Assembly: GCF_004340785.1 (NCBI RefSeq)
Contig: NZ_SLXS01000001.1
Span: forward strand, 992,001 to 1,056,000
Direction of reading: 5' to 3'
Source of the DNA: Tumebacillus sp. BK434
Lineage (GTDB): Bacteria > Bacillota > Bacilli > Tumebacillales > Tumebacillaceae
DNA length: 64,000 nucleotides
Each line of letters starts with the position of its first letter. Within the stretch, counting starts at the first letter, position 1. Of this stretch, positions 42,890 to 50,420 are shown piece after piece. The notes below the pieces were generated by a model. It was not told where the DNA came from. It worked only from the letters and a program-made list of their open reading frames with translations, and made no database searches. The position numbers and the translations under genes were made by a program.

Positions 42890-43810
42890 TTGGCACAAGA
42901 ACTGCTGTCACCGGAACATTTGACGATGATCACGACCGGTTTTGTGGTCGGAACGTTCGCCCGCATCGTCACGCTGAAAGAAGATTACCGCCAGTATCCC
43001 AGCTATCCGAACGGATTTGTGATCCACATCGTGACCGGAGCGGTCGCCGCCGCGATCGGCGCAGTGGCAATTCCGGCCCTGCTCACGAAGAACTTTGTCG
43101 GGGTCTCCTTCCTCGCCCTCGCCATCCAGCAGTTTCGCGATGTGCGCCGGATGGAGAAAGTATCCTTGCAGGAGCTGGAAAAGTCGGAGTTCTCCCCGCG
43201 CGGCACCGCCTACATCGACGGGATCGCCAAGACGTTCGAGGCGCGCAACTACGTGGCGCTGCTCAGCGCTTTCCTCTGCGTGCTTGTGATGGCGCTGCTT
43301 CCCGGATACCGTCCGCTCTCCGATGTGATCGGCGGCGTGCTGGCCGGGCTGCTCGCGATCTGGCTGTTGCGCCGCTATACGAAAGGCAAGAAAGTCGGCG
43401 ACATCTCCGATATTAAGCTTGCCAAGATCCGCTTTGACGAGCGGGGCAAGCTGTTCGTCGACGACATCGCCGTGCAGAATGTCGGACTGCCCGCCGCCCG
43501 GGAGCGATTCGAACGGGAAGGCGTCGCCGTGATGATCACGCCGCGCTACGCGGACGGCGGGATCGTGCTTGCCAACTACGGCCAGCGCCAGGCGATCGTC
43601 CACGAAGCGGCCCGCACCTTCGGTCTGAAGCGCTATCACTACATGCGGCGCGATTTCGAGACGGGGCGCATCTGTTTTGCGATGATTCCGATTCGCCGCG
43701 ATGAAGGGGCGCTCTTGCAACTGGTCGCCGAAGTGCCATTGCTCGAATCGACGAAAAAAAGCGCCCGGATGCGCAGCCCCGAGCTCTTACCGGGCAAAAA
43801 AGGAGAATGA
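42890..43810 (+). CDS. YIEGIA-family membrane protein
   Basis: A 306-residue protein with about five membrane helices in its N-terminal half. The motif that names the family appears as YIDGIA near residue 107. The C-terminal half is soluble (RFDERGKLFVDDIAVQNVG and on). The family is restricted largely to spore-forming Firmicutes and its role is not established. TTG at 42890 is the start, four bases after GGAGGTGG. The small partner gene follows after three bases. Confidence 0.82.
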   Translation: MAQELLSPEHLTMITTGFVVGTFARIVTLKEDYRQYPSYPNGFVIHIVTGAVAAAIGAVAIPALLTKNFVGVSFLALAIQQFRDVRRMEKVSLQELEKSEFSPRGTAYIDGIAKTFEARNYVALLSAFLCVLVMALLPGYRPLSDVIGGVLAGLLAIWLLRRYTKGKKVGDISDIKLAKIRFDERGKLFVDDIAVQNVGLPAARERFEREGVAVMITPRYADGGIVLANYGQRQAIVHEAARTFGLKRYHYMRRDFETGRICFAMIPIRRDEGALLQLVAEVPLLESTKKSARMRSPELLPGKKGE

Positions 43811-43813
43811 CCG

Positions 43814-44005
43814 ATGGAAAAGCGTTCCCGAGACATTCTCGCCGTGATCGCCCAGGACAAAAAACATCTCGCCGGCGGCAAAGCGCAGGCCTTCCTCGCC
43901 GATTCGGAAGAAGCCTGCCAAAGCATGGCCGAAGAGATCGCCCAAGCGCTGCACGGCGAGATCATCTCCCTCTCGAACGGCGTGTTCCTGATTCTCGACA
44001 TTTGA
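43814..44005 (+). CDS. Small partner (capping complex subunit) of the YIEGIA protein
   Basis: A 63-residue soluble protein beginning MEKRSRDILAVIAQDKKHLAGG and ending EIISLSNGVFLILDI. It matches, from memory, the small family named capping complex subunit for YIEGIA. Its position three bases after the YIEGIA gene supports this. GGAG overlaps the end of that gene and serves as ribosome site. The two almost certainly act together; the process is unknown. Confidence 0.78.
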   Translation: MEKRSRDILAVIAQDKKHLAGGKAQAFLADSEEACQSMAEEIAQALHGEIISLSNGVFLILDI

Positions 44006-44018
44006 CCTGCATCGCAGC

Positions 44019-44051
44019 AAAAAGCGCCTCTGCATACACAGAGGCGCTTTG
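44019..44051. terminator. Bidirectional terminator
   Basis: AAAGCGCCTCTG / CAGAGGCGCTTT, between the YIEGIA pair and the convergent TPR gene. Confidence 0.85.
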
Positions 44052-44060
44052 CGATCCATT

Positions 44061-44351
44061 TTATGCGGGTTCGATCGCCTGCAAAGCCGATTCGAAAAAC
44101 TGCACCGCATCCTCATACAGCTTGTTGCGAGTGGCGATCAGTCCCAGGTGCTCCAGCACCGACACGCGGAGTTCCCCGCACGACATCAGTTCGGGATGCC
44201 AGAGCGCCTGCAAAAACAACTCCTCCGCCTGCTGCAATCGCCCTTCCCGATACAACCGCTCAGCCAAGCTGTGCAACCGGTCGAGGTCTGGATGCGCACA
44301 GACCAGCCCAAGCTCGACATCAAACAAGAATGGGTACGTGGTGGAAGGCAT
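44061..44351 (-). CDS. Small TPR protein, 96 residues
   Basis: A short protein with about two tetratricopeptide repeats: LHSLAERLYREGRLQQAEEL and VLEHLGLIATRNKLYEDAVQ. There is no other domain and no signal peptide. ATG at 44351 has GAGAGGAG eight bases upstream; the longer frame to 44441 is AT-rich and lacks a ribosome site. It is single and follows no obvious operon. The binding partner is unknown. Confidence 0.7.
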   Translation of the reverse strand: MPSTTYPFLFDVELGLVCAHPDLDRLHSLAERLYREGRLQQAEELFLQALWHPELMSCGELRVSVLEHLGLIATRNKLYEDAVQFFESALQAIEPA

Positions 44352-44482
44352 CACCGACACTCCTCTCTGTCCGTTCGTAATATGAGTATCATAACAGAAT
44401 TCGAGGAATTTCGACTTTTTCTTACACAACTTTTGTGACACTTTCCGAATCTCGATAAAATGTCACAGGCATGATGCGCGCT

Positions 44483-44807
44483 TCAGAACGGAGAGAACCA
44501 GCGCTCCCGCTTGAAGTCGCCACATTCACCCGGCAGCGACTCCTTGACGATGCGGTAGTAGGGCAGCGCCTGCTGTCCGTCGCCTTTTTGCAACATCGGT
44601 GCGCTTCAGCCGCTCCACGGTGATGCCAAGGCCGCCGGAGATCTTCTCCAGTTCTTCTGCGGTCGCATAGCGGCCGTCGAGATTCCGCTCCAACGTCATC
44701 CGCCCGAGATCGATCGCTTTGGCAAAGCCACGCGCTTTGACTTTTTTCTCCGCCATGATCTCGCGGATGCGCCGTCCGAGCCAGACGTTATAATCCCGCT
44801 CCGCCAC
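44483..44807 (-). pseudogene. XRE-like regulator gene with an apparent frameshift
   Basis: A helix-turn-helix protein starts at GTG 44807 (AAGGGG seven bases before). It begins VAERDYNVWLGRRIREIM, then has ARGFAKAIDLGRMTLERNLD and LEKISGGLGITVERLKRTD. In this frame the protein ends at 44526 with an unnatural Arg/Ala-rich tail. Shifted by one base at about 44596, the reading continues MLQKGDGQQALPYYRIVKES to a stop at 44483, which looks like normal protein. I therefore think a single frameshift at about 44595 breaks the gene, either in nature or as a sequencing error. The undisturbed frame is 44526-44807. Confidence 0.6.
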
Positions 44808-44874
44808 ACGACCACCCCTTTCCGTTGCGAAAGCCAGCGGGCAAGCCTCGCTGGCTTTGATTCTCAGCTTGCTG

Positions 44875-45552
44875 TTACGTCCACTGCACGTTCGAACCGC
44901 CGGAGAGCAGGTCGCCCTGATCATTGACCGCCCAATTCGATTTGCGCTCGCGGCCGATCGTCGTCGCCGGTCCGTGTCCGGAGTAGACGACAGTATCCTC
45001 AGGCAGCGTGTAGAGCTGCTCGCGGATGCTTTTGATCAATCGTTCCATATCGCCGCCCGGCAGGTCGGTGCGTCCGATGCCGTTATTGAACAGCGTGTCA
45101 CCGGCGAGCACGAATCCGTCGCCGACAAAGACGACGTGGCCAGGCGAATGGCCAGGCGCAAAGCGTACTTCCAGCTGGTGTTCGCCGATCATCAGCGTGT
45201 CGCCGTGCTGCAGCACGGCATCTGCCCCCGGCCCGTCGATCGGGTCGATGTACTCCGGGTAGCGCGCCGAGCCGTTCAGCGCCGGATCGGTCAGCCAGTC
45301 TTTCTCCACTTCATGAATCAGCACTTTCGCATGCGGTGCTGCCGCTTTCACTTCCTGCAGACCTGCAATGTGATCGAGATGTGCATGGGTGATCCAGATG
45401 CCGACCACATCAAGCCCTGCCAGCGCCGCAATCACCTCGTCCGGGTCCTGGCCCGGATCGATGACCACCGCCTGCTTCGTCGCGTCATCGACGAGCAGGT
45501 AGCAGTTCTCTTGAAACATGCCCAGCACAAACGTATGTATGTTCAGACTCAT
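44875..45552 (-). CDS. Metallo-beta-lactamase-fold hydrolase (glyoxalase II-like)
   Basis: A 225-residue MBL-fold hydrolase with THAHLDH near residue 58, a histidine in APGHSPGHVVF near 135, an aspartate in LAGDTLF near 155 and a final histidine in YSGHGPAT near 200. These ligands hold two metal ions. The length and motif set match the YqgX group of glyoxalase II-like enzymes; the substrate is not proven. GGAGGGG lies upstream of ATG 45552. The longer frame to 45627 is rejected. Confidence 0.88.
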   Translation of the reverse strand: MSLNIHTFVLGMFQENCYLLVDDATKQAVVIDPGQDPDEVIAALAGLDVVGIWITHAHLDHIAGLQEVKAAAPHAKVLIHEVEKDWLTDPALNGSARYPEYIDPIDGPGADAVLQHGDTLMIGEHQLEVRFAPGHSPGHVVFVGDGFVLAGDTLFNNGIGRTDLPGGDMERLIKSIREQLYTLPEDTVVYSGHGPATTIGRERKSNWAVNDQGDLLSGGSNVQWT

Positions 45553-45614
45553 CACTTGTCCCCTCCTGATGGAAGTTGTATCTGCTTTCCTCTTTTCTTT
45601 ATACCATATCAACA

Positions 45615-45650
45615 TGCAAAAGGACATCAGCCGCTGGCTGGTGCCCTTTA
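45615..45650 (-). terminator. Terminator of the small XRE gene
   Basis: AAAGGGCACCAGCC / GGCTGATGTCCTTT with one mismatch, then TTTG on the minus strand. Confidence 0.65.
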
Positions 45651-45681
45651 TCGTTTGTTAGATTAGAATGATTTATTAAAG

Positions 45682-45921
45682 TTAGAGACTCCAAACATCG
45701 TACAGATCGGCGACCGGAATGCCCAGCGCCGAAGCGATGCTCGACAGCTTGGTCGCGTTCGCGCCGCGGTTGCCCGACTCGATCGCGTAGATGTAAGATT
45801 GCGAAACGCCGGCGCGATCCGCCAGCTCTTTTACCGACAAACCCGTTTGTTTTCTGATCTTTTTCAGTTGCATACCAATCGTCAAATCGCTCATCTTATC
45901 TGACTCCCCATCTGTTTTCAT
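45682..45921 (-). CDS. Small XRE-family regulator
   Basis: A 79-residue protein that is almost entirely a helix-turn-helix domain (LKKIRKQTGLSVKELADRAG, then VSQSYIYAIESGNRGANATK). It ends IPVADLYDVWSL. It is probably a dimeric DNA-binding repressor. Two starts are possible: ATG at 45921 with AGGGGG nine bases before, and ATG at 45894 with GGGGAG nine bases before. It is divergent from the XRE-TPR regulator at 46135, and the shared region holds a duplicated motif (45986-46046) that one or both may bind. Confidence 0.85.
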   Translation of the reverse strand: MKTDGESDKMSDLTIGMQLKKIRKQTGLSVKELADRAGVSQSYIYAIESGNRGANATKLSSIASALGIPVADLYDVWSL

Positions 45922-45985
45922 TATTGTTTTCCCCCTACCAAAGCTAAACAATAACGATTTGATATTTACTTACTTTATAACATAA

Positions 45986-46046
45986 TTTTTCGAACAAAAA
46001 CCGCATTCGCTTTAATTAAAGCTCCATCGACATTTTTCGACAAAAT
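45986..46046. repeat. Two copies of TTTTTCGA(A)CAAAA in the divergent regulatory region
   Basis: TTTTTCGAACAAAAA at 45986-46000 and TTTTTCGACAAAAT at 46033-46046, starts 47 bases apart, between two divergent XRE genes. Each is partly palindromic (TTTTT-CGA). A role as operator is inference. Confidence 0.5.
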
Positions 46047-46134
46047 ATTACTTGAAAATTTCGTCCTCTATGGTCTTTCTGCCTCAATTTTGCTAAAATA
46101 CAAATACAACCATTTGAATCATTGGAGGTTGGAG

Positions 46135-47451
46135 ATGAATCAGGCTTGGAAGAAGCAGCAGTTTATTCAGATTGGTCAGAATATTCGTGATCGTCGTAAG
46201 GCGATCGGTTTGACCCAGAGCCACTTAGCCGAGGGTCTCTTTTCTGTGCAGGCGATCTCCCTGATCGAACGGGGCAAGCTGAAAGTGACGCCCGAGACCT
46301 TGGAGGTGTTTGCAGAGCGGTTGAACTGCAGCGTTCAAGACCTGCTTCAAATGAAAGATCTCCTGGAAGAATGGTTGGAAGAACTCCTCCAAACGGCACT
46401 CCGCTTTCAAGAAGCTAACCAATCGGCCGAGGCGATGGCAGTCCTCCATACGCTGTATACGGAAGCACTTTCGAAGAACAACATGCGATACTTACAGGAA
46501 AGTTCCTACCTGCTTTGCCTCTTATACCACTCAATTGCCAAATACAACACATCGACGGACTGGGGTCAGCAGGCGCTGCGCGTGCTCGACCCCGAGCCGC
46601 ACTTAGACCGTGTGCTCAACACCTACATCACCCTCAGCCGCAACTACTACATGGTCGGCAAGATGTGGGAAGCTTTCGACTTGCTGCGGGAAGCGGAACA
46701 TCTCGTCGAGGACCCTGCGGCGACCGCCGAAGCGGGCAATCTTTATTTCAGCATGGCGATCATCAAGCAAATGCTGCAGAACTGGGAAGGCTGCATCTGG
46801 TATTCGGAACAGGCGCTCACGCAATACGAACTGCGGGATGATATCATCCGCATGGGGCGCACCCTGATGATGATGGGCACCGCCTACAAGAATCAGGGCC
46901 GGGTCAACATCGCCAGACTGCACATCGAACGCTCGATTCGGATCTTGAGCCAAACCAACGATGCCCGTTCGCTGGCCCGCTGCTACCACAATCTCGGCGA
47001 AGTCGAGCTGAAAATCGGTGCTGATGAGAAAGCGCGCAAACACTTCTTGCGTTCGCTCAAGCTGAAACGGCAGTCGGGCGACACCGCCAGCATTCAAAAC
47101 ACGCTGCACGCCCTCGCGAAAGTCGAAATGAAAAATGGCAATCTGGAGGAAGCGCGCTCCATCCTCCAAGATTGCCTCACACGCGCCGAACAGATGAACA
47201 ATCCCCTGCAATTGGCGATCACCAAACGACACTTTGGCGATCTTTCCCTCATGCAAAATCAGGAAGAAGAATTTGTCCTCTTTTACAAACAAGCGATCGA
47301 AGCTTTTGAAAAATTGGAGTTCTCCACCGAATTGGCCGAAGCTGCGGAGAAACTGGGCGAGTACTATATCGAGAAAGGGAGGGAACGTCTCGCGATCCCC
47401 TATGTGCGTTTAGCGAACAAACATTATCGAAAGCTGCTTAAAAAATCGTAG
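46135..47451 (+). CDS. XRE-TPR regulator, candidate RRNPP peptide receptor
   Basis: A 438-residue protein with a helix-turn-helix at about residues 10-70 (IGQNIRDRRKAIGLTQSHLA) and then tetratricopeptide repeats to the end, including RNYYMVGKMWEAFDLLREAE and RCYHNLGEVELKIGADEKAR. This is the architecture of RRNPP receptors such as PlcR and NprR. ATG at 46135 follows GGAGG closely; the longer frame to 46090 has no ribosome site. A gene for a secreted 51-residue peptide follows 14 bases downstream. I infer a peptide-responsive regulator. Confidence 0.85.
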   Translation: MNQAWKKQQFIQIGQNIRDRRKAIGLTQSHLAEGLFSVQAISLIERGKLKVTPETLEVFAERLNCSVQDLLQMKDLLEEWLEELLQTALRFQEANQSAEAMAVLHTLYTEALSKNNMRYLQESSYLLCLLYHSIAKYNTSTDWGQQALRVLDPEPHLDRVLNTYITLSRNYYMVGKMWEAFDLLREAEHLVEDPAATAEAGNLYFSMAIIKQMLQNWEGCIWYSEQALTQYELRDDIIRMGRTLMMMGTAYKNQGRVNIARLHIERSIRILSQTNDARSLARCYHNLGEVELKIGADEKARKHFLRSLKLKRQSGDTASIQNTLHALAKVEMKNGNLEEARSILQDCLTRAEQMNNPLQLAITKRHFGDLSLMQNQEEEFVLFYKQAIEAFEKLEFSTELAEAAEKLGEYYIEKGRERLAIPYVRLANKHYRKLLKKS

Positions 47452-47465
47452 AGGAGCCAAGTAGC

Positions 47466-47621
47466 ATGAAAAAATTCGCTTTGGTATTGTCGATTGCATC
47501 CGCGCTTTTTCTCGCTCTGTCCCTGCTGCACACCGCCCCGGCGATGGCCGATGATCCGCCAATTTGGGAGGGCTGCACGAAATCGGGCGTGCTCCCGAGC
47601 GCTTGCGTGCAAGCGCCCTAA
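47466..47621 (+). CDS. Secreted peptide precursor, 51 residues, next to the XRE-TPR regulator
   Basis: I read this gene from the sequence: ATG at 47466, TAA at 47619. It has a textbook signal peptide (MKKFALVLSI, then a hydrophobic core and TAPAMA, cleavage after residue 28). The predicted mature peptide has 23 residues, starts DDPPIWEG and contains two cysteines (37 and 47) before ending ACVQAP. GAGGAG lies nine bases before the ATG, overlapping the intergenic space after the regulator. It is cotranscribed with the regulator and ends at a terminator. It is the candidate signal of an RRNPP pair. Confidence 0.78.
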   Translation: MKKFALVLSIASALFLALSLLHTAPAMADDPPIWEGCTKSGVLPSACVQAP

Positions 47622-47635
47622 CCGATCCTGGATAC

Positions 47636-47673
47636 AAAAAGGAGACCCCGCTCCGGGAGTCTCCTTTTGTTTG
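47636..47673 (+). terminator. Terminator of the regulator-peptide operon
   Basis: AAAAGGAGAC / GTCTCCTTTT hairpin, followed by GTTTG, 14 bases past the peptide stop. Confidence 0.8.
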
Positions 47674-47681
47674 CTGTGCGA

Positions 47682-48494
47682 TTATTTGAGCGGCACCAAG
47701 GTGCGCTCCCGGTTCCGGAACGTACAGATCTGCTCATAGCCCGCCGCGCGGATATAGGCGATCGCCGCCTCGTAATCGGCGCCGACGTCTTCCGGGCGAT
47801 GCGCGTCGGAGGAGAGCGCGATCGGCACGCCTTTTTCGAAGCAGGCCTTCAAAAAGTCGGGCGCCGGATACATCTTCTGCACCGGCTTGCGCAGACCGGC
47901 CGTCGAGACTTCGATGCACTGGTCATGCAGCTTGAAATGGTCGGCCAGCCGGTTGTACCAGTCTTGCAGGAATGCTGCATCGTCCGGCTCATGTCCGAAC
48001 ACTTTGATCACGTCCGGATGGCCGATGATTTGGAACAGCTTCGATTCGGCAAGCTGCATCAGGATCGAGAAGTATTCCTCATACACTTCTTTGATGTCCC
48101 GCGCGTCCCAGATTGGGCGGTATTCCAGCAGGTCAAAGCCAAAGTCGCCGAGCCAGTGCACCGAGCCGATCACATAATCGAACGGGTAGGAGGCGAGAAA
48201 TGCCCGCATCTGTTCATTGCGACCCGGAATGTAATCGAGCTCGATGCCGAATTTGACATCATGCCCCGCTTCTCGCGCCCCCATCACCATCTTCATGTAT
48301 TCATCGAGATCTTCTGTGCGTTTCTTAGCCGTCCATTCGTTGTCGAACAAAGCTTGCGTCTGCAAAAAGCGATAGCCGTGCTCAGAAATGCCGAGCTCGG
48401 TGACACCGCGCTCCCGGGCGGTCGCAAGAAACTGCTCCAGCCATTCGACGGTGTAGGGCCCGCGTTCGGTATGGACATGATAATCGGTTCTCAT
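47682..48494 (-). CDS. Histidinol-phosphatase, PHP family
   Basis: A 270-residue PHP-domain phosphatase. Metal-binding residues are seen in DYHVHTE (near residue 6), SEHGY, FGIELDY, GSVHW, GHPD and SSDAH, the full set for a trinuclear metal site. The family includes HisJ/HisK enzymes that dephosphorylate histidinol phosphate. Assignment to histidine synthesis is from family resemblance; no his genes are near. ATG at 48494 has GAGG eight bases upstream; the longest frame begins with GTG at 48503. Confidence 0.85.
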   Translation of the reverse strand: MRTDYHVHTERGPYTVEWLEQFLATARERGVTELGISEHGYRFLQTQALFDNEWTAKKRTEDLDEYMKMVMGAREAGHDVKFGIELDYIPGRNEQMRAFLASYPFDYVIGSVHWLGDFGFDLLEYRPIWDARDIKEVYEEYFSILMQLAESKLFQIIGHPDVIKVFGHEPDDAAFLQDWYNRLADHFKLHDQCIEVSTAGLRKPVQKMYPAPDFLKACFEKGVPIALSSDAHRPEDVGADYEAAIAYIRAAGYEQICTFRNRERTLVPLK

Positions 48495-48541
48495 TCTCGT
48501 CACCTCATTCTGCCAGATAACTCGATTCTAGCAGAAAATTG

Positions 48542-49321
48542 CTATTCGATCATCATTTCCATCGGCGAAGAAGCGTTGGCATAGCGCTTCTTCGGGATGC
48601 GGCCGGCCATGAAGCCTTTGCGCCCTGCCTGCACGGCCAGCTTCATCGCTTCGGCCATTAGCACCGGGTCGGATGCGCCGGCGACCGCCGTGTTCAAGAG
48701 CACCGCATCGGCGCCGAGCTCCATCGATTGCGCCACGTCGGCCGGAGAGCCGATACCCGCGTCGATGATCACCGGCACTTTGCCGGCGCACTCTTCGATG
48801 ATGAACGACAGGTAGTGCGGGTTGAGCAGGCCGAGGCCGGAGCCGATCGGCGATGCGCCCGGCATGACCGCATGTGCGCCCGCTTCGACGAGGTGGCGTG
48901 CGAGGAGGGGATCATCCGAAGTGTAGGTCAGCACGGTGAAGCCTTCCTTGACCAACTGCTCGGTCGCTTTCAGCGTGCCGATCGGATCGGGCAGCAAGGT
49001 GCGCATGTCGCCGATCACTTCGACTTTGATCATGTCGCAGAGACCGGACGCTTTGGCGAGGCGGGCGATGCGCACCGCTTCTTCTGCCGTCTGCGCGCCG
49101 GCCGTGTTCGGCAGCAAGGTGTATTTTTTCAGGTCGAGCCGCTCCAGGAAGTTCGGATTGTTCGGGTTGTCGATGTTCAGACGGCGGATCGCAAAGGTCA
49201 GGATCTCCGTTTCCGAAGCGTCGACCGCCTGTTGCTGAATGTCGAGATCCGGGAATTTGCCTGTGCCGAGCAGCAGGCGGGAGTTGAACTCATACGTGCC
49301 GATTTTTAACGTGTTTGCCAT
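48542..49321 (-). CDS. thiG: Thiazole synthase
   Basis: A 259-residue TIM-barrel enzyme forming the thiazole phosphate of thiamine from DXP, dehydroglycine and ThiS thiocarboxylate. Typical segments are [38 protein letters not shown] (with the Schiff-base lysine) and [15 protein letters not shown]. The C-terminus is [28 protein letters not shown] precedes ATG 49321. It is the last gene of the riboswitch-controlled thiE-thiS-thiG operon; thiO, thiF and thiH are not present in the window. Confidence 0.95.
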   Translation of the reverse strand: MANTLKIGTYEFNSRLLLGTGKFPDLDIQQQAVDASETEILTFAIRRLNIDNPNNPNFLERLDLKKYTLLPNTAGAQTAEEAVRIARLAKASGLCDMIKVEVIGDMRTLLPDPIGTLKATEQLVKEGFTVLTYTSDDPLLARHLVEAGAHAVMPGASPIGSGLGLLNPHYLSFIIEECAGKVPVIIDAGIGSPADVAQSMELGADAVLLNTAVAGASDPVLMAEAMKLAVQAGRKGFMAGRIPKKRYANASSPMEMMIE

Positions 49322-49341
49322 GTTCTTGCACCTCTCTTTGT

Positions 49342-49545
49342 TTAATAGCCGCCGCCGACAAAATGGACGATCTCGATCTTGTCGCCGTCGCGTACCGCTG
49401 TCCCCGCGTATTGGTCGCGGGGCACGATGTTCAGGTTGTGCTCGATGACGATGATCCGCTCGTTCAAGCCGAAATGGCTGACCACATCGGCGAGCGTCTG
49501 CACGCTGTCCAGCACCCGTTCTTGTCCGTTGATAAGCAGGGTCAT
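49342..49545 (-). CDS. thiS: ThiS sulfur carrier with a C-terminal tyrosine
   Basis: A 67-residue ubiquitin-like sulfur carrier. It has the expected fold pattern and the end [11 protein letters not shown]. In ordinary ThiS the protein ends with the glycine pair that is adenylated and thiocarboxylated. Here a tyrosine follows the third glycine, confirmed from the codons GGC GGC GGC TAT TAA. It may have to be trimmed. Its ATG overlaps the TGA of thiE (ATGA), so the two are coupled, and thiG follows after 20 bases. Confidence 0.92.
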   Translation of the reverse strand: MTLLINGQERVLDSVQTLADVVSHFGLNERIIVIEHNLNIVPRDQYAGTAVRDGDKIEIVHFVGGGY

Positions 49546-50177
49546 ACGCGTGCCCCCCTTTCCTGATCCACAATGCTGCGAATCTGTCTGGCAGCCGCTT
49601 CCACATCGTCTGCCGCGATCACCGCCGAGACGACGGCGACGCTGTTCGCGCCGTTGCGGATGATCTCCGCCACATCGTCCGCCTTGATCCCGCCGATCGC
49701 CACAATCGGCAGGCGAACGTGTTGGCGCACCTCTTTCACCCCGGCGGGACCTACGACCGGCTCGGTGTCGAGCTTGGTCGACGTCGGTTTCATCGGGCCG
49801 AGTCCGATGTAATCGGCGCCCATGCGCTCCGCCGCTCTCGCTTCCTGCACGTTGTGCGTAGAGATGCCGACGATCTTGCCGGGTGCGAGCATTTCCCGTG
49901 CGGCCTGCAAAGGCAGGTCGCTTTGCCCGAGGTGGACGCCGTCGGCATCGACCGCGCGGGCCACGTCGATGCGGTCGTTGACGATCAGCCGCACGCCCGC
50001 TTCCGCCGTGATCCGGCGCAGCAACAGGCCCGCTTCGAGCAGTTGGCGGCCGGTATACTCTTTTTCACGCAGCTGAATGCAATCGGCGCCGCCCTGGATG
50101 GCCGCGCGGATCACGCTCTCCAGCGTCCGGCCTTGCAAAAAAGCATGACCGGTGACGACATACAATCTCGAATCCAT
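49542..50177 (-). CDS. thiE: Thiamine-phosphate synthase
   Basis: A 211-residue TIM-barrel enzyme that joins HMP diphosphate and thiazole phosphate. Family motifs seen are [60 protein letters not shown] and [14 protein letters not shown] at 50177 follows GGAGGTGGG. It is the first gene after the TPP riboswitch and its terminator. A frame running on to 50357 would enter the riboswitch and is rejected. Confidence 0.95.
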   Translation of the reverse strand: MDSRLYVVTGHAFLQGRTLESVIRAAIQGGADCIQLREKEYTGRQLLEAGLLLRRITAEAGVRLIVNDRIDVARAVDADGVHLGQSDLPLQAAREMLAPGKIVGISTHNVQEARAAERMGADYIGLGPMKPTSTKLDTEPVVGPAGVKEVRQHVRLPIVAIGGIKADDVAEIIRNGANSVAVVSAVIAADDVEAAARQIRSIVDQERGARV

Positions 50178-50187
50178 GACCCACCTC

Positions 50188-50231
50188 CAAAAGAAAAAAG
50201 AAAAGCCGTCTCTGGCAGGCAGAGACGGCTT
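50188..50231 (-). terminator. Leader terminator of the thi operon
   Basis: AAGCCGTCTCTG / CAGAGACGGCTT with a five-base loop and a T-rich tail, placed between the TPP riboswitch and thiE. It is the likely regulatory terminator. Confidence 0.85.
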
Positions 50232-50267
50232 CATCACACGATCGATATGTGCGTATTCGCCATCCCG

Positions 50268-50365
50268 CTTCCCTACGCTGGCATTACCCAGTCGAATCAG
50301 GTTCCAAGGGTTAAAGGCAGACCCGCCTTCTCTCAGCCTCCTCGACTCAGGAAGCACCCCTAGGG
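50268..50365 (-). promoter_or_regulatory. TPP riboswitch (THI element)
   Basis: The minus strand shows the conserved TPP aptamer blocks in order: AGGGGTGCTTC, GGCTGAGAGAAGG, AACCCTTGGAACCTGATTC and CTGGGTAATGCCAGCG, then TAGGGAA. It lies between the promoter at 50381-50409 and the terminator at 50188-50231, upstream of thiE-thiS-thiG. TPP binding should favour termination. Confidence 0.95.
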
Positions 50366-50380
50366 GATTACACGCTTTTC

Positions 50381-50409
50381 ATGATACCATCCGTTCCCTG
50401 AACTGACAA
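50381..50409 (-). promoter_or_regulatory. Sigma-A promoter of the thi operon
   Basis: TTGTCA and TATCAT with a 17-base spacer on the minus strand, ending 15 bases before the aptamer. Confidence 0.75.
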
Positions 50410-50420
50410 GAAGTTTCGCG

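Noticed and set aside
48542-49606. A longer start of thiG giving 354 residues
   Set aside because: The extra N-terminal part overlaps thiS in another frame and is Arg-rich. The ATG at 49321 has a good ribosome site and gives the standard ThiG length.
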